In this document: positions 1 through 7,860 of the stretch, piece by piece
Layout of the letters: each line of letters starts with the position of its first letter
How positions within the stretch are numbered: the first letter of the stretch is position 1
Assembly (NCBI GenBank): GCA_030550395.1
Contig: JAUQPL010000003.1
Coordinates: 62,001 to 126,000, forward strand
Reading direction: 5' to 3'
DNA from: Bacteroidota bacterium
GTDB taxonomy: Bacteria > Bacteroidota > Ignavibacteria > Kapaibacteriales > HRBIN21
Length of the DNA stretch: 64,000 nt
Made by a program: the position numbers and the translations under genes
Notes under the pieces: model-generated
Database searches by the model: none
What the model saw: only the letters and a program-made list of their open reading frames with translations
What the model was told of the DNA's origin: nothing

Positions 1-186
1 GTCACTCAGTTTCTCAAGCAGCATCCGGAGTGGGAGGCGGAGCCTATTGAGCCGGTATTTCAGTCGATGGGAATTCAGCTCCCGTGGATTCTGCCCCAGC
101 GTCCGGAGTGTCTCCTGCTGCCCTCTCGGCATGGTACCGATGGCTTTTTCATCGCTCGGTTCCGCCGTCGGCACTCTAAGCGGTAG
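1..186 (+). CDS. rsmB: RsmB-type 16S rRNA m5C methyltransferase, C-terminal fragment
   Basis: The reading frame is open from the first base of the window to a TAG at 184-186 and encodes the last 61 residues of a protein. The ending LLPSRHGTDGFFIARFRRR is the characteristic C-terminus of the RsmB/Sun family, SAM-dependent enzymes that methylate a cytosine (C967 in E. coli) of 16S rRNA. The N-terminal part, including the catalytic cysteines, lies outside the window. Its last 112 bases overlap the 3' end of the convergent methyltransferase gene. The family call rests only on this C-terminal motif, but the motif is distinctive. Confidence 0.8.
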   Translation, partial: VTQFLKQHPEWEAEPIEPVFQSMGIQLPWILPQRPECLLLPSRHGTDGFFIARFRRRHSKR

Positions 187-1004
187 CAGGCTTTGCGGGG
201 GGAGATATCCAGCGAAAGATGACCTCCGTGCCGTAGTTGCCCCGGCGCCGAAAGTCTAGGAGGAAGAGGTCTCCTTGGCGTGGAGACATATGCCCAATTA
301 GAACATTGCCCTGCGCGGCAGATTTCCTCTTCCCCATGGCGGACACTGAGGTAGAAGAAGAGCACATCTCCTGCTTCCCCACACAAGTTTGGCGGCGTAA
401 GGCGAAGTCCTTCACCGAAGCGCCATTGTGCCACGATCCATCGTCCTTGGAGGTGTTCGGCGTCCAATAATCCAGAGACCAGGACACCGGCGAAGGCGTG
501 GAAGACCTCTGGGGTGACGGTCCGATCGCATACAAGTCGGCTCTCGGTCAGGCCTGCCATGAGGAAGCCGCTGTCCGGGAGCACCAAGCTAGGGCGGAAG
601 GGGAGCTCTTCCAGTACCCACAGCTCTTCGTCGTAGAGCATCATGCCGTAGAAGTCGTGTACCAGCACATCAATGGGCTCAGGGGGTACGAACTCCCGGA
701 CATCGGCGCAGAGGAGATGTACCCGCCGGTGGTTGCCCAAGCGTCGCTGCGCAAGGCGGTAGAGCAGTCGGTTCCGTTCTACTGCGTAGACACGGCGTGC
801 CCCTAGCCGGAGCAGTTCTTCAGAGAGTATACCCAGACCGCAACCGGCTTCCATGCAGACAGAACCCCGAATACGGTGCTGGTGCCTCCGCAGAAGGCGA
901 CGGTATTCCCGCAGCCGCTGCCGGTCGTCGTAGATGCTGATGAAGGCTAATAGGTCATCGTACGTCCGGAATTGCCGGGGCGAGAGCCGATTGACAATAT
1001 CCAT
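75..1004 (-). CDS. PRMT-like SAM-dependent methyltransferase
   Basis: This 309-residue protein has a Rossmann-type SAM site (EAGCGLG at about 52-58, then an acidic AVER at 74-77). It is followed by HDFYGMMLYDEEL (116-128), which sits where protein arginine methyltransferases carry the double-E loop. A beta-sandwich-like second half follows, as in PRMTs. The first loop glutamate is replaced by Asp, so arginine methylation is not assured. Homology appears to end near residue 272 (YRLE). The last roughly 37 residues are Arg-rich and read antisense through the end of rsmB, so they look like read-through tail rather than domain. The gene starts 12 bases after sppA and probably shares its transcript. 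A generic small-molecule or protein methyltransferase is the alternative. Confidence 0.7.
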   Translation of the reverse strand: MDIVNRLSPRQFRTYDDLLAFISIYDDRQRLREYRRLLRRHQHRIRGSVCMEAGCGLGILSEELLRLGARRVYAVERNRLLYRLAQRRLGNHRRVHLLCADVREFVPPEPIDVLVHDFYGMMLYDEELWVLEELPFRPSLVLPDSGFLMAGLTESRLVCDRTVTPEVFHAFAGVLVSGLLDAEHLQGRWIVAQWRFGEGLRLTPPNLCGEAGDVLFFYLSVRHGEEEICRAGQCSNWAYVSTPRRPLPPRLSAPGQLRHGGHLSLDISPRKACYRLECRRRNRAMKKPSVPCREGSRRHSGRWGRIHGS

Positions 1005-1016
1005 GCCGACCGAGCA

Positions 1017-2909
1017 TCAGAGTAGAGGGAGTGCCCACCATGGCAGAACCTTCACAATCGGTTCCCGTTGGCTGAGTTCCCAGAGTTGGAGTGTGGAAAG
1101 GGCATAGCGGCGGAAATGTCGTGGCACACTGCCGAACGTGGCAGACAGGAAAGCTTTGCGTGTATCATCGGTCGGTTCTACCTGGAAGAGCTCCAATAAC
1201 AGTTCCAGCGGCTCTTTGCGGCGGGGAAATTCCAGGATGCGTACGGGTTTCTCAGGTGCGATACCCAGTCGCCGTTTGGCAAGCGCAATAGCTGTAGACA
1301 GGCCGCCCAAGGTGTCAACGAGCTTCACCCTGAAGGCTTCCTCGCCCGTCCAGACCCTGCCGCGAGCGCGTTCGCGAATCTGTTCTAAGCTCATCCGACG
1401 CTGTTGGGAGACGACCTGTAAGAAGTGCTGGTAGATGGCGGCTCCGAGTGTGCGGAAGCGTTGTCTCTCCCGCTCGCTGTAAGGGATGAAGGGGGTAGCT
1501 AGGGAGAAAGCCTCGGGATTACTCCCGACAGTGTCAATGCCAACTCCCAACTTCTGCGCAGTGCCGGCGAAGTTGAACATTATGAAAATCACCCCGATGG
1601 AGCCAGTCAGGGTTGACGGATGCGCAATGATGGTGTCGCAGCCGACAGCTAAGTAGTATCCTCCGGAAGCAGCAACATCGCTCAGAGAGGCATAGAGGGG
1701 TTTGTGCCGCGCGATTCGGCGCAGTTCCGTCCATATTGCATCCGATGCGAGGGCAGAGCCACCGGGACTATCCAGGCGTACAATGATAGCACCTACGTCT
1801 TCATTTCGCTCAGCTTCCCGAAGGGCTGCAATGAAGTCATCGGAAGCGATAGTCGGCTCGCTGAAGGGGTCCCCTGGACCTCTTCCCGGGACGATTCCTC
1901 CAACACCGTACACAATGGCAATAGCTGGCTTTTTGACCTCACGCTGGTGCCACTTCCGTACGGCTGTCGAACCTAAGTAGCGAGCAATGCTGATGAGGCG
2001 TTTAGACACCTGCAAGGTGTCCCGTAACGAAAGGCGGTGGGCGATGAGGTTCCGCACCTCGGTTTCATGGGCGATACCGTCGATAAGTCCCCATGCCTTC
2101 AACGAATCCGGACGGTGGAGAACTTGAGGAAAGACACGCTGCTGCAGTGTAGAGGCGGAAATCCCTCGACGCTGCTCCACCCACTTGAGGAAGCGATGAT
2201 AGCGGTGGGCAAGAATTGCTCGTATGTTCTCCCGTGCTGCTGGGCTGAAGGAGTGTCGGGCGAAGGGTTCACCGGCGGACTTATACTCCTCAAACTGCTC
2301 TACGTAAGCGGTAACGCCAAGCTTCTGGAGGAAGCCCGGAAGGAAAACTCCCACAGCGGCGAAGCCACTGAGCTTGAGGAAGCCTTCGCTCGGCATGAAA
2401 ATGGAATCCGCCGCCAGGGCAAGGGCATAGTCTTTCTCAGCCCCGACATCCATGTAGGCGTAGATGAACTTCCCGCTCTGGCGGAATGCAACGAGTGCAT
2501 CCCGGAGTTCCTCCAATTTTGCCCATCCCAGTTCGGTGCCGATGAGGCGAAGGTAGAGCCCACGGACGGAGGGGTCCTCCTGTGCAACCTGCAGTGCTGT
2601 CAGAACTTCGGAGAAGGTAACCTCTTTGCGCTTTCCGAAAAGTTCGGCTATTGTTGCCTGGCGCCATTCGGGCAGGTCGCCCAGTTCTAACAGGAGAACC
2701 GAGGGTTCCTCCCGAGGCATGCTGAGGCGGGGAAACTGAAACGGAGAGAAGGGAATATCGGAAGGCAGGAGAAGACCGAGCACGCCCGCAACAACTATGA
2801 GTCCTATGACGATGAGAGGCGGGAGCCACCAAGGAGTTTTCCGCTGCTGGGTAGACGGCAGAGTCGGGAAATCCGGAGTCGTCTGGCCAGATGGGAAATT
2901 GGTGTTCAT
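1017..2909 (-). CDS. sppA: Signal peptide peptidase SppA, 67K type
   Basis: This membrane-anchored serine protease degrades cleaved signal peptides. The product of about 630 residues has one transmembrane helix near residues 29-50 and two tandem SppA/S49 domains, the long (67 kDa) architecture of E. coli SppA. The catalytic lysine lies in EYKSAGEPF (about residue 210). The serine lies in DVAASGGYY (about residue 415). The SPGG motif of the second domain is also present. An ATG at 2909 is chosen as the start, but a GTG directly before it (2912) is possible. The methyltransferase gene follows after 12 bases, so the two probably form an operon. Confidence 0.93.
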   Translation of the reverse strand: MNTNFPSGQTTPDFPTLPSTQQRKTPWWLPPLIVIGLIVVAGVLGLLLPSDIPFSPFQFPRLSMPREEPSVLLLELGDLPEWRQATIAELFGKRKEVTFSEVLTALQVAQEDPSVRGLYLRLIGTELGWAKLEELRDALVAFRQSGKFIYAYMDVGAEKDYALALAADSIFMPSEGFLKLSGFAAVGVFLPGFLQKLGVTAYVEQFEEYKSAGEPFARHSFSPAARENIRAILAHRYHRFLKWVEQRRGISASTLQQRVFPQVLHRPDSLKAWGLIDGIAHETEVRNLIAHRLSLRDTLQVSKRLISIARYLGSTAVRKWHQREVKKPAIAIVYGVGGIVPGRGPGDPFSEPTIASDDFIAALREAERNEDVGAIIVRLDSPGGSALASDAIWTELRRIARHKPLYASLSDVAASGGYYLAVGCDTIIAHPSTLTGSIGVIFIMFNFAGTAQKLGVGIDTVGSNPEAFSLATPFIPYSERERQRFRTLGAAIYQHFLQVVSQQRRMSLEQIRERARGRVWTGEEAFRVKLVDTLGGLSTAIALAKRRLGIAPEKPVRILEFPRRKEPLELLLELFQVEPTDDTRKAFLSATFGSVPRHFRRYALSTLQLWELSQREPIVKVLPWWALPLL

Positions 2910-2941
2910 CACCGGCCGGCGAAGCGTTCAACAGCACTGGT

Positions 2942-2950
2942 GTAAAAATA
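2942..2950 (-). promoter_or_regulatory. Possible -7 promoter element for sppA
   Basis: On the minus strand this reads TATTTTTAC, one mismatch from the Bacteroidota -7 consensus TAnnTTTG, 33 bases upstream of the sppA ATG. No clear -33 element is visible. It is suggested mainly by similarity to better matches elsewhere in the window. Confidence 0.3.
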
Positions 2951-3007
2951 CAACGCTTGTTCCGTTGCTAACGTCCTTAGAAGCGGTGCTGAGCGTCGTT
3001 TGAGGAA

Positions 3008-4300
3008 ATGGAATTGACTGTGCCGATTCCTATTGACCAGTATTCGTACGAGCTTCCCAGCGAGCGAATTGCTCAATACCCATTGCCGGAGCGAGACCAG
3101 TGCCGCTTGTTGGTGGCGGATTGTCAGAGGGAAGAAATCCGGCATCACATCTTTGCAGAGCTTCCGGGGCTGCTTCCGGCGCGGTCGCTTTTGGTCCGGA
3201 ATGTGACGAAGGTCGTTCCGGCGCGGCTTTTCCTCCGGAAGCCCACGGGCGGCAGGGTTGAGGTATTGCTTCTGCGTCCTGTTCAGGGCTTGCCGGAGGA
3301 AGGATTTGCAGCGCACCCACCGGTTGAGTGGTGGGGGCTTGTGCGGGGACATCGGTTGCGTCCGCAGATGGAGCTTGTTGCAACGGCAGGGGAGCGGGTG
3401 CTCCGGGTACATCTCTATGAGCTCCTCTCCGGTCTGGCTCGGCTGATGGTAAGCTGGGAGCCGGGGACGGAGACCATGGCGGAGATGCTGCATGCCTTCG
3501 GTCAGATCCCTTTGCCACCGTATTTGCGCCGCAAGGCAGAAAGCAGCGATTGGGAACACTACCAGACGGTCTACGCTCTGGTTCCCAGTTCCGTAGCAGC
3601 TCCAACGGCTGGATTGCATTTTACGGAGCGACTCCTCAAAGCATTGAAGCATGCCGGCATTGCCATTGCCGATGTCTGTCTCCACATTGGGATGGACACG
3701 TTCAAACCCGTGCGCGTCGAGGACGCCCGTCAGCATCAGATGCAGAGCGAGTCGCTGAGCATCCCCAGACAGGCGGTGCAGGTACTTGAGAATTTTCTGC
3801 GGATGTCTGACCGCGGGTGGCTTGTTGCTGTAGGGACGACATCAGTGCGATCGTTGGAGAGCCTCTACTGGCATGGGGTGCGCTTGGTCCGCCGGGAGCC
3901 AGGGGTGTGGGACTCTTCGGAACTTCTGCTGTCGCAATGGGAAGCCTATTGCCTTCTCCAGAAGGCCTTGCCCCCGACAGATGAAGTCTTTGATGCACTC
4001 CTCCAGTGGATGGAAACTCACCGCATAGAGTCCATCCGAGGAACCACGCAGCTTATGATTGTGCCGGGGTACCAATACCGGCTCTGTGATGCGCTCATTA
4101 CCAACTTCCATCAACCCCGGAGTACGTTGTTGCTTCTTGTCGGGGCTTTTGCTGGGGAGTTTTGGCGACGCATTTACGCGGAGGCCTTGGCGCAGAACTA
4201 TCGCTTCCTGAGTTATGGAGATGCCTCGTTGCTGGTTTATCCCGTTGCGGCACGAAGTGGCTTTACTGCTCGGCTGGAATTCAAGCAGGCTGAGGGGTAG
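3008..4300 (+). CDS. queA: QueA-family tRNA ribosyltransferase-isomerase (paralogue 1)
   Basis: QueA transfers and isomerises the ribosyl group of SAM onto preQ1 in tRNA, giving epoxyqueuosine. This copy is 430 residues, longer than the usual 340-360. It keeps the family motifs PTAGLHFT, HIGMDTFKPV, VGTTSVRSLES, ITNFHQPRSTLLLLVGAF and the C-terminal YGDASLLV. It is preceded by GAGGAA two bases before the ATG. It is divergent from sppA and convergent with acpS. A second homologue lies at 55218-56273. The long paralogue retains the canonical TNF(H)xPxST motif while the short one does not. Which copy acts in queuosine synthesis cannot be decided from sequence alone. Confidence 0.88.
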   Translation: MELTVPIPIDQYSYELPSERIAQYPLPERDQCRLLVADCQREEIRHHIFAELPGLLPARSLLVRNVTKVVPARLFLRKPTGGRVEVLLLRPVQGLPEEGFAAHPPVEWWGLVRGHRLRPQMELVATAGERVLRVHLYELLSGLARLMVSWEPGTETMAEMLHAFGQIPLPPYLRRKAESSDWEHYQTVYALVPSSVAAPTAGLHFTERLLKALKHAGIAIADVCLHIGMDTFKPVRVEDARQHQMQSESLSIPRQAVQVLENFLRMSDRGWLVAVGTTSVRSLESLYWHGVRLVRREPGVWDSSELLLSQWEAYCLLQKALPPTDEVFDALLQWMETHRIESIRGTTQLMIVPGYQYRLCDALITNFHQPRSTLLLLVGAFAGEFWRRIYAEALAQNYRFLSYGDASLLVYPVAARSGFTARLEFKQAEG

Positions 4301-4336
4301 ACGGCCCCTATGTCCGTGATGGCAAGGTTTGTACTT

Positions 4337-4738
4337 TTAAGCTGTTGTTGTGTCCGGAGGTGCAGTTGGAAGGAGGGCCACTACAACGGCAACGGCGTGG
4401 GTGGCCGAATGGGAAAGGGACAGGTGGAAGGCATAATGAGCATACTGGCGCTGAAGCTGCCCGGACAGGCGGAGTTCGGGTTTGCCGGATTGACCATTGA
4501 CGACGCTAATATCCTTCCAGCGGCAAGGAGCACGCATACCAGTTCCAATCGCCTTGCTCAGCGCTTCCTTGGCTGCGAAGCGAGCGGCATAGTGGGAGGC
4601 TCGGTGTGCTCCGAAGCGATCGCAGTATTGCCGTTCCGCGTCGGTAAAGATGCGCCGGAGGAAGTGCTCTCCGTAGCGCTTGATGGCGGCCTCGATCCGC
4701 TGAATTTCCACGATATCAATACCGATGCCGGCGATCAT
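4337..4738 (-). CDS. acpS: Holo-[acyl-carrier-protein] synthase
   Basis: AcpS transfers the 4'-phosphopantetheine arm of CoA to a serine of acyl carrier protein, activating fatty-acid synthesis. From the chosen start the protein is 133 residues. It carries both Mg-binding signatures: GIDIVEIQRI with Asp8, and RFAAKEALSKAIGTG with Glu58. The start at 4738 is preferred because its ATG overlaps the sirtuin stop as ATGA, indicating translational coupling. An upstream ATG at 4762 would add eight residues lacking homology. It is the last gene of the leftward operon beginning at 6730. Confidence 0.93.
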   Translation of the reverse strand: MIAGIGIDIVEIQRIEAAIKRYGEHFLRRIFTDAERQYCDRFGAHRASHYAARFAAKEALSKAIGTGMRAPCRWKDISVVNGQSGKPELRLSGQLQRQYAHYAFHLSLSHSATHAVAVVVALLPTAPPDTTTA

Positions 4739-5508
4739 GGTGTTGGGATTTCTTGGCGGCATTGCTGGAGGCGGCGGAGGAGTTCTGGTAGTGCGTGGGC
4801 TGCTGTTGTGCGAAGGATGATATCGGCAGCAAGGCTGAGCTCGCTCGGAGAGGGGTTGATTTCAATGATGGTGGCTCCAAAGGTCTTTGCCCGCCAGACC
4901 AGACCAGCGGCAGGGTAGACTTCTCCTGAGGTTCCGATACAGAGCAGGAGGTTGCAGCGTTCAACCGCACGTTCAGCGGCGGCAAAGACTTCTTCAGGTA
5001 GGGGTTCGCCGAACCAGACAACCGCTGGGCGGACCCGTCCGCCGCAGACGGGGCATATGGGGGCGGTGTCTTCCGGTAGCGTATCGGCGCTATAGGGTCT
5101 GCCGCACCGATGGCAGCGGTTTTCCAAGAGTGTACCGTGGAGCTCCAAAACATGGCGGCTTCCAGCCCGGTGGTGGAGTCGGTCGACGTTCTGCGTGATA
5201 ACCGTGAACTCCTCAAAGTACGGCTCCATTGCTGCCAGAGCATGGTGACCGGGATGGGGGGAAGCTGCTTCAATGACCCGTCGGCGTTGTTGATACCATG
5301 CCCAGACGCGATCGGGGTCGCGTTCGAAAGCTTCAGGGGTTGCCAGCTCCTCGGGGCGAAATTGTTCCCACAGTCCACCAGGGTCGCGGAAGGTAGGAAT
5401 ACCACTTTCGGCCGACATACCAGCGCCGGTAAAGGCTACAACTTGCCGGGCTTGGCACAGCGGCCGTGCCGCCTGGTCTAGCAGAGTATGTATGTCCGCC
5501 GTAGGCAT
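4735..5508 (-). CDS. cobB: SIR2-family NAD-dependent deacylase (class III sirtuin, CobB-like)
   Basis: The enzyme removes acyl groups from protein lysines using NAD. In its 257 residues I see the NAD motif GAGMSAESGIPTFRD (28-42), TQNVDRLHHRAGS (105-117), catalytic His124, and a zinc ribbon with Cys132, 135, 152 and 155. Tyr72 and Arg75 form the Y-x-x-R signature of class III sirtuins (SIRT5/CobB type), which bind succinyl or malonyl lysine, so desuccinylase/demalonylase activity is likely. The ATG at 5508 lies inside the 3' end of the ubiquitin-like gene. A GGAGGAGG purine run abuts it directly, so initiation may depend on coupling. The gene overlaps acpS by four bases. Confidence 0.93.
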   Translation of the reverse strand: MPTADIHTLLDQAARPLCQARQVVAFTGAGMSAESGIPTFRDPGGLWEQFRPEELATPEAFERDPDRVWAWYQQRRRVIEAASPHPGHHALAAMEPYFEEFTVITQNVDRLHHRAGSRHVLELHGTLLENRCHRCGRPYSADTLPEDTAPICPVCGGRVRPAVVWFGEPLPEEVFAAAERAVERCNLLLCIGTSGEVYPAAGLVWRAKTFGATIIEINPSPSELSLAADIILRTTAAHALPELLRRLQQCRQEIPTP

Positions 5509-5744
5509 CCTCCTCCAGGGGCTAAGAGCAACAAATCCCCCGCCTTCGTCCCCCGTTGGGCAAGGCTGTCGGTCGGGAGGTATTCAAAGTCCTGCGTCAG
5601 ATTGTACAACCCCACGCTCTCCGGAGGAGTCCACCATTGTAATTGCTGCATGAGTTCTGCCAGCAGTTCTTTTACCGGTGTGTGCGAGGGGAGGCAGACT
5701 CGTACAATCTGCCCGGAGGAGCCTCGACATACGAACACTTCCAT
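5478..5744 (-). CDS. Small ubiquitin-like (beta-grasp, YukD/EsaB-like) protein
   Basis: This 88-residue protein starts at an ATG that overlaps the upstream stop as TGATG. The pattern of a short strand pair (MEVFVCRGSSGQIVRVCLP), a helix beginning PVKELLAELM, an LYNLTQDFEYLP stretch and the ending SLAQRGTKAGDLLLLAP resembles beta-grasp ubiquitin-like proteins of the YukD/EsaB kind. The fold is followed by a triple glycine and nine more residues, CLRRTYILC. The glycine codons double as the purine-rich stretch before the sirtuin ATG, so the two genes overlap by 31 bases. No E1-like, JAB or type VII secretion gene is visible nearby. The function is unknown and the fold call is by eye. A start at 5759 would add five residues. 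Confidence 0.6.
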   Translation of the reverse strand: MEVFVCRGSSGQIVRVCLPSHTPVKELLAELMQQLQWWTPPESVGLYNLTQDFEYLPTDSLAQRGTKAGDLLLLAPGGGCLRRTYILC

Positions 5745-6730
5745 CACAGGCTCTGCCATAGGAGCTGACCGGTAAGGTGTCGGAGAGTCGTGCGGAAAGC
5801 GGATACAGAGTCTTCGGTCACCAAGGCCTCTGTGCTCCGCAGGAGCTCCGGGATGACGGTATCGCCCTTCCGGCGGAGTCGGTAGAGTCCTAACTGTAAC
5901 TGCCCACCGTTCGGGATGCGGTAGAAGGAGCCGCTCACGATGTGTTCGACCCCCATTCGTTCCAGAAGCTGAAGCTCCAGCGAAGTCGGAGGATTGTAGT
6001 TTTCCGGTTCCAGCCATTTGCCTGTGGCATAGATAGAGTCACGGGTGTCTATGTCGCAGACGACAAATCGTGGGTGGAAGCGGGCCGTATCAATGATGTT
6101 CAAGACAGCGTCGTAAGAGGTCACAGTCTTCTGGGCAAAAAGCTGCCAAGGGGGAAGGTGCGGGTCATCTACATAGGCGATACTACTGACGGCCAATACG
6201 GCTGCGGGGTAAACGCGGAATGGAGGTTCCCGCTGAGCATAGAGCATGCTATCGCCCAACGCTGTGGCAAGGGCACGCTGCGCCGCCTCCAAGAGGACGG
6301 GGTCATAGAGGGGCTCATCGGAATCCCGGCGCGCATAGCGTGCCAAAGCATAACCGACACCGCGCTGCTCGGGTTCAAAGGAGGGACCCCAGCGAAGGAC
6401 TACCTCTACTCGGACCAAGTGGACGAATCGTTCTGCTAAGGCAAAACAAAGGGCAGAACAGTTCAACCGGTGGGCAACTTCCAACGCCGTCGGGGGAATC
6501 CCTTCCCGTGACAGTGCGCTCACGATGGAATCCCGAACCGCAACGGGGACGACACGGTACCTCTCTGTCAACTCCAGCGCCAATGTCAGTGCAGCCTCCA
6601 GCTTGGTGGGGCTGAGGTGGTGGAATCCTTTCCCCATGCGCGCCTGCGCAATGAGGACCACTGCCACCGAATCCTTCCCCTGTGCCCAGCTAAGGGAAAG
6701 CGTACTGGCAAGGAGAACAACCCAGCGCAT
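5744..6730 (-). CDS. Exported protein with two TolB-N/CsgG-like modules, function unknown
   Basis: This 328-residue protein has a cleavable signal peptide (hydrophobic core then SWAQ at about 14-17), suggesting a periplasmic or envelope location. The segment RMGVEHIVSGSFYRI followed by LQLGLYRLR resembles the alternating pattern of TolB N-terminal, CsgG or FlgO-like domains. An earlier segment, RLNCSALCFALAERF followed by VRVEVVLR, looks like a weaker copy. No catalytic motif is evident. It heads the leftward operon with the ubiquitin-like, sirtuin and acpS genes and is divergent from pdxA across 116 bases. The domain assignment is tentative. Confidence 0.6.
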   Translation of the reverse strand: MRWVVLLASTLSLSWAQGKDSVAVVLIAQARMGKGFHHLSPTKLEAALTLALELTERYRVVPVAVRDSIVSALSREGIPPTALEVAHRLNCSALCFALAERFVHLVRVEVVLRWGPSFEPEQRGVGYALARYARRDSDEPLYDPVLLEAAQRALATALGDSMLYAQREPPFRVYPAAVLAVSSIAYVDDPHLPPWQLFAQKTVTSYDAVLNIIDTARFHPRFVVCDIDTRDSIYATGKWLEPENYNPPTSLELQLLERMGVEHIVSGSFYRIPNGGQLQLGLYRLRRKGDTVIPELLRSTEALVTEDSVSAFRTTLRHLTGQLLWQSL

Positions 6731-6846
6731 CCGAACTACAGTATGTGGGAAGCCACAGACGCCGAGCGAGCGGATGTCATTGTAAGCCGTACACGTTGCC
6801 GTGATACTGGGCGTCTATCTAGCTGGCGCGGACTTGGGGTAGGCGT

Positions 6847-7860
6847 ATGCGCATTGTATGTACAGTGGGGGATAGCAACGGTATTGGCTTGGAGGTATGG
6901 GCGAAGGCTTTGTATGCGCTGCGTCGGCACAGTGTGTGGCGGGAGGTGACCCTGGCATTGGTTGCTCATCCCCGTACGGTTGCCGAATATGCGCAAGCAT
7001 GCGGTTTGCCGCTCCGTGTCCGGGATACCATTTTCCAGATTGGGCAGCTCCGGGGGGAGCTCATTGCCTGTTCCACCTACGCCCCCGTGCGATGGGGCTA
7101 CCCGGATCCGGTGGCAGCTCAGCAGGCGTGGGAAGCTTTAGACATTGCCCTTGAACTGGCACAACGAGGGCAATTGGATGCCGTTGTGACGTTACCGATT
7201 ACCAAGCATGCTCTCTACCTGTTGGGCTGGCGGTATCCAGGGCAGACGGAGTATCTGGCGCATCCGTATGCCAATTACAGCCCTATTATGCTCTTCGTTG
7301 CCGATAGCTTCCGAGTGGCATTGCTGACAACCCATGTTCCCCTGCGGCAGGTCCCTCTTGCCGTGACAGCTGAGGGGATTTGCAGTTTCGTCTGCCGGTT
7401 GTGCGGGGCTTTGGAGATTGATTTTGGCTTAGAGCATCCGCGAATGGCATTGCTGGGGCTGAATCCACATGCTGGGGAAAATGGGATGCTGGGCAAAGAG
7501 GAACTGGGATGGCAAGCCGTTTTGGAGCGTTTGCGGCAGGAGGGCTATTTTCTGGAAGGTCCCTTCGCTGCCGATGCTTACTTTGGACGCCAGAGGTGGC
7601 GACAGTATGATGTCACAATTGCACTCTACCACGACCAAGGGCTTGTTCCCTTCAAGTTGCTGGCACAGGGCAAGGGAGTAAACGTCACGCTCGGTTTGCC
7701 CTTTGTACGGACTTCACCTGACCACGGCAGTGCATACGATATTGCTGGTCAAGGTGTTGCGGATCCGAGCAGTATGCAGCAAGCGCTACTACTGGCCGCC
7801 GAGCTTGTCCGCCGGCGATATGCCTGTGGTATGCTCCCACTGCGGCGGAGGGCTCTCTGA
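6847..7860 (+). CDS. pdxA: 4-hydroxythreonine-4-phosphate dehydrogenase
   Basis: PdxA oxidises 4-phospho-hydroxythreonine in the DXP-dependent pathway to pyridoxal phosphate. The 337-residue protein has the family length. It carries the three metal-binding histidines expected: His163 (TTHVPL), His208 (LNPHAGENG) and His262 (YHDQGLVPFK). The TSPDHGSAYDIAG motif is near the C-terminus. The N-terminus MRIVCTVGDSNGIGLEV is typical. A GGGGTAGG stretch precedes the ATG. The stop overlaps the mtnA start as TGATG, so the genes are translationally coupled. Confidence 0.93.
   Translation: MRIVCTVGDSNGIGLEVWAKALYALRRHSVWREVTLALVAHPRTVAEYAQACGLPLRVRDTIFQIGQLRGELIACSTYAPVRWGYPDPVAAQQAWEALDIALELAQRGQLDAVVTLPITKHALYLLGWRYPGQTEYLAHPYANYSPIMLFVADSFRVALLTTHVPLRQVPLAVTAEGICSFVCRLCGALEIDFGLEHPRMALLGLNPHAGENGMLGKEELGWQAVLERLRQEGYFLEGPFAADAYFGRQRWRQYDVTIALYHDQGLVPFKLLAQGKGVNVTLGLPFVRTSPDHGSAYDIAGQGVADPSSMQQALLLAAELVRRRYACGMLPLRRRAL

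Noticed and set aside
2909-3736. 275-codon minus-strand frame over queA1
   Set aside because: It is antisense to the conserved QueA motifs and is rich in Arg, Pro and Ser without fold-like patterns.
5478-5744. Type VII secretion locus because of the YukD-like protein
   Set aside because: No EssC/FtsK-like ATPase, WXG100 protein or other secretion component occurs in the window.
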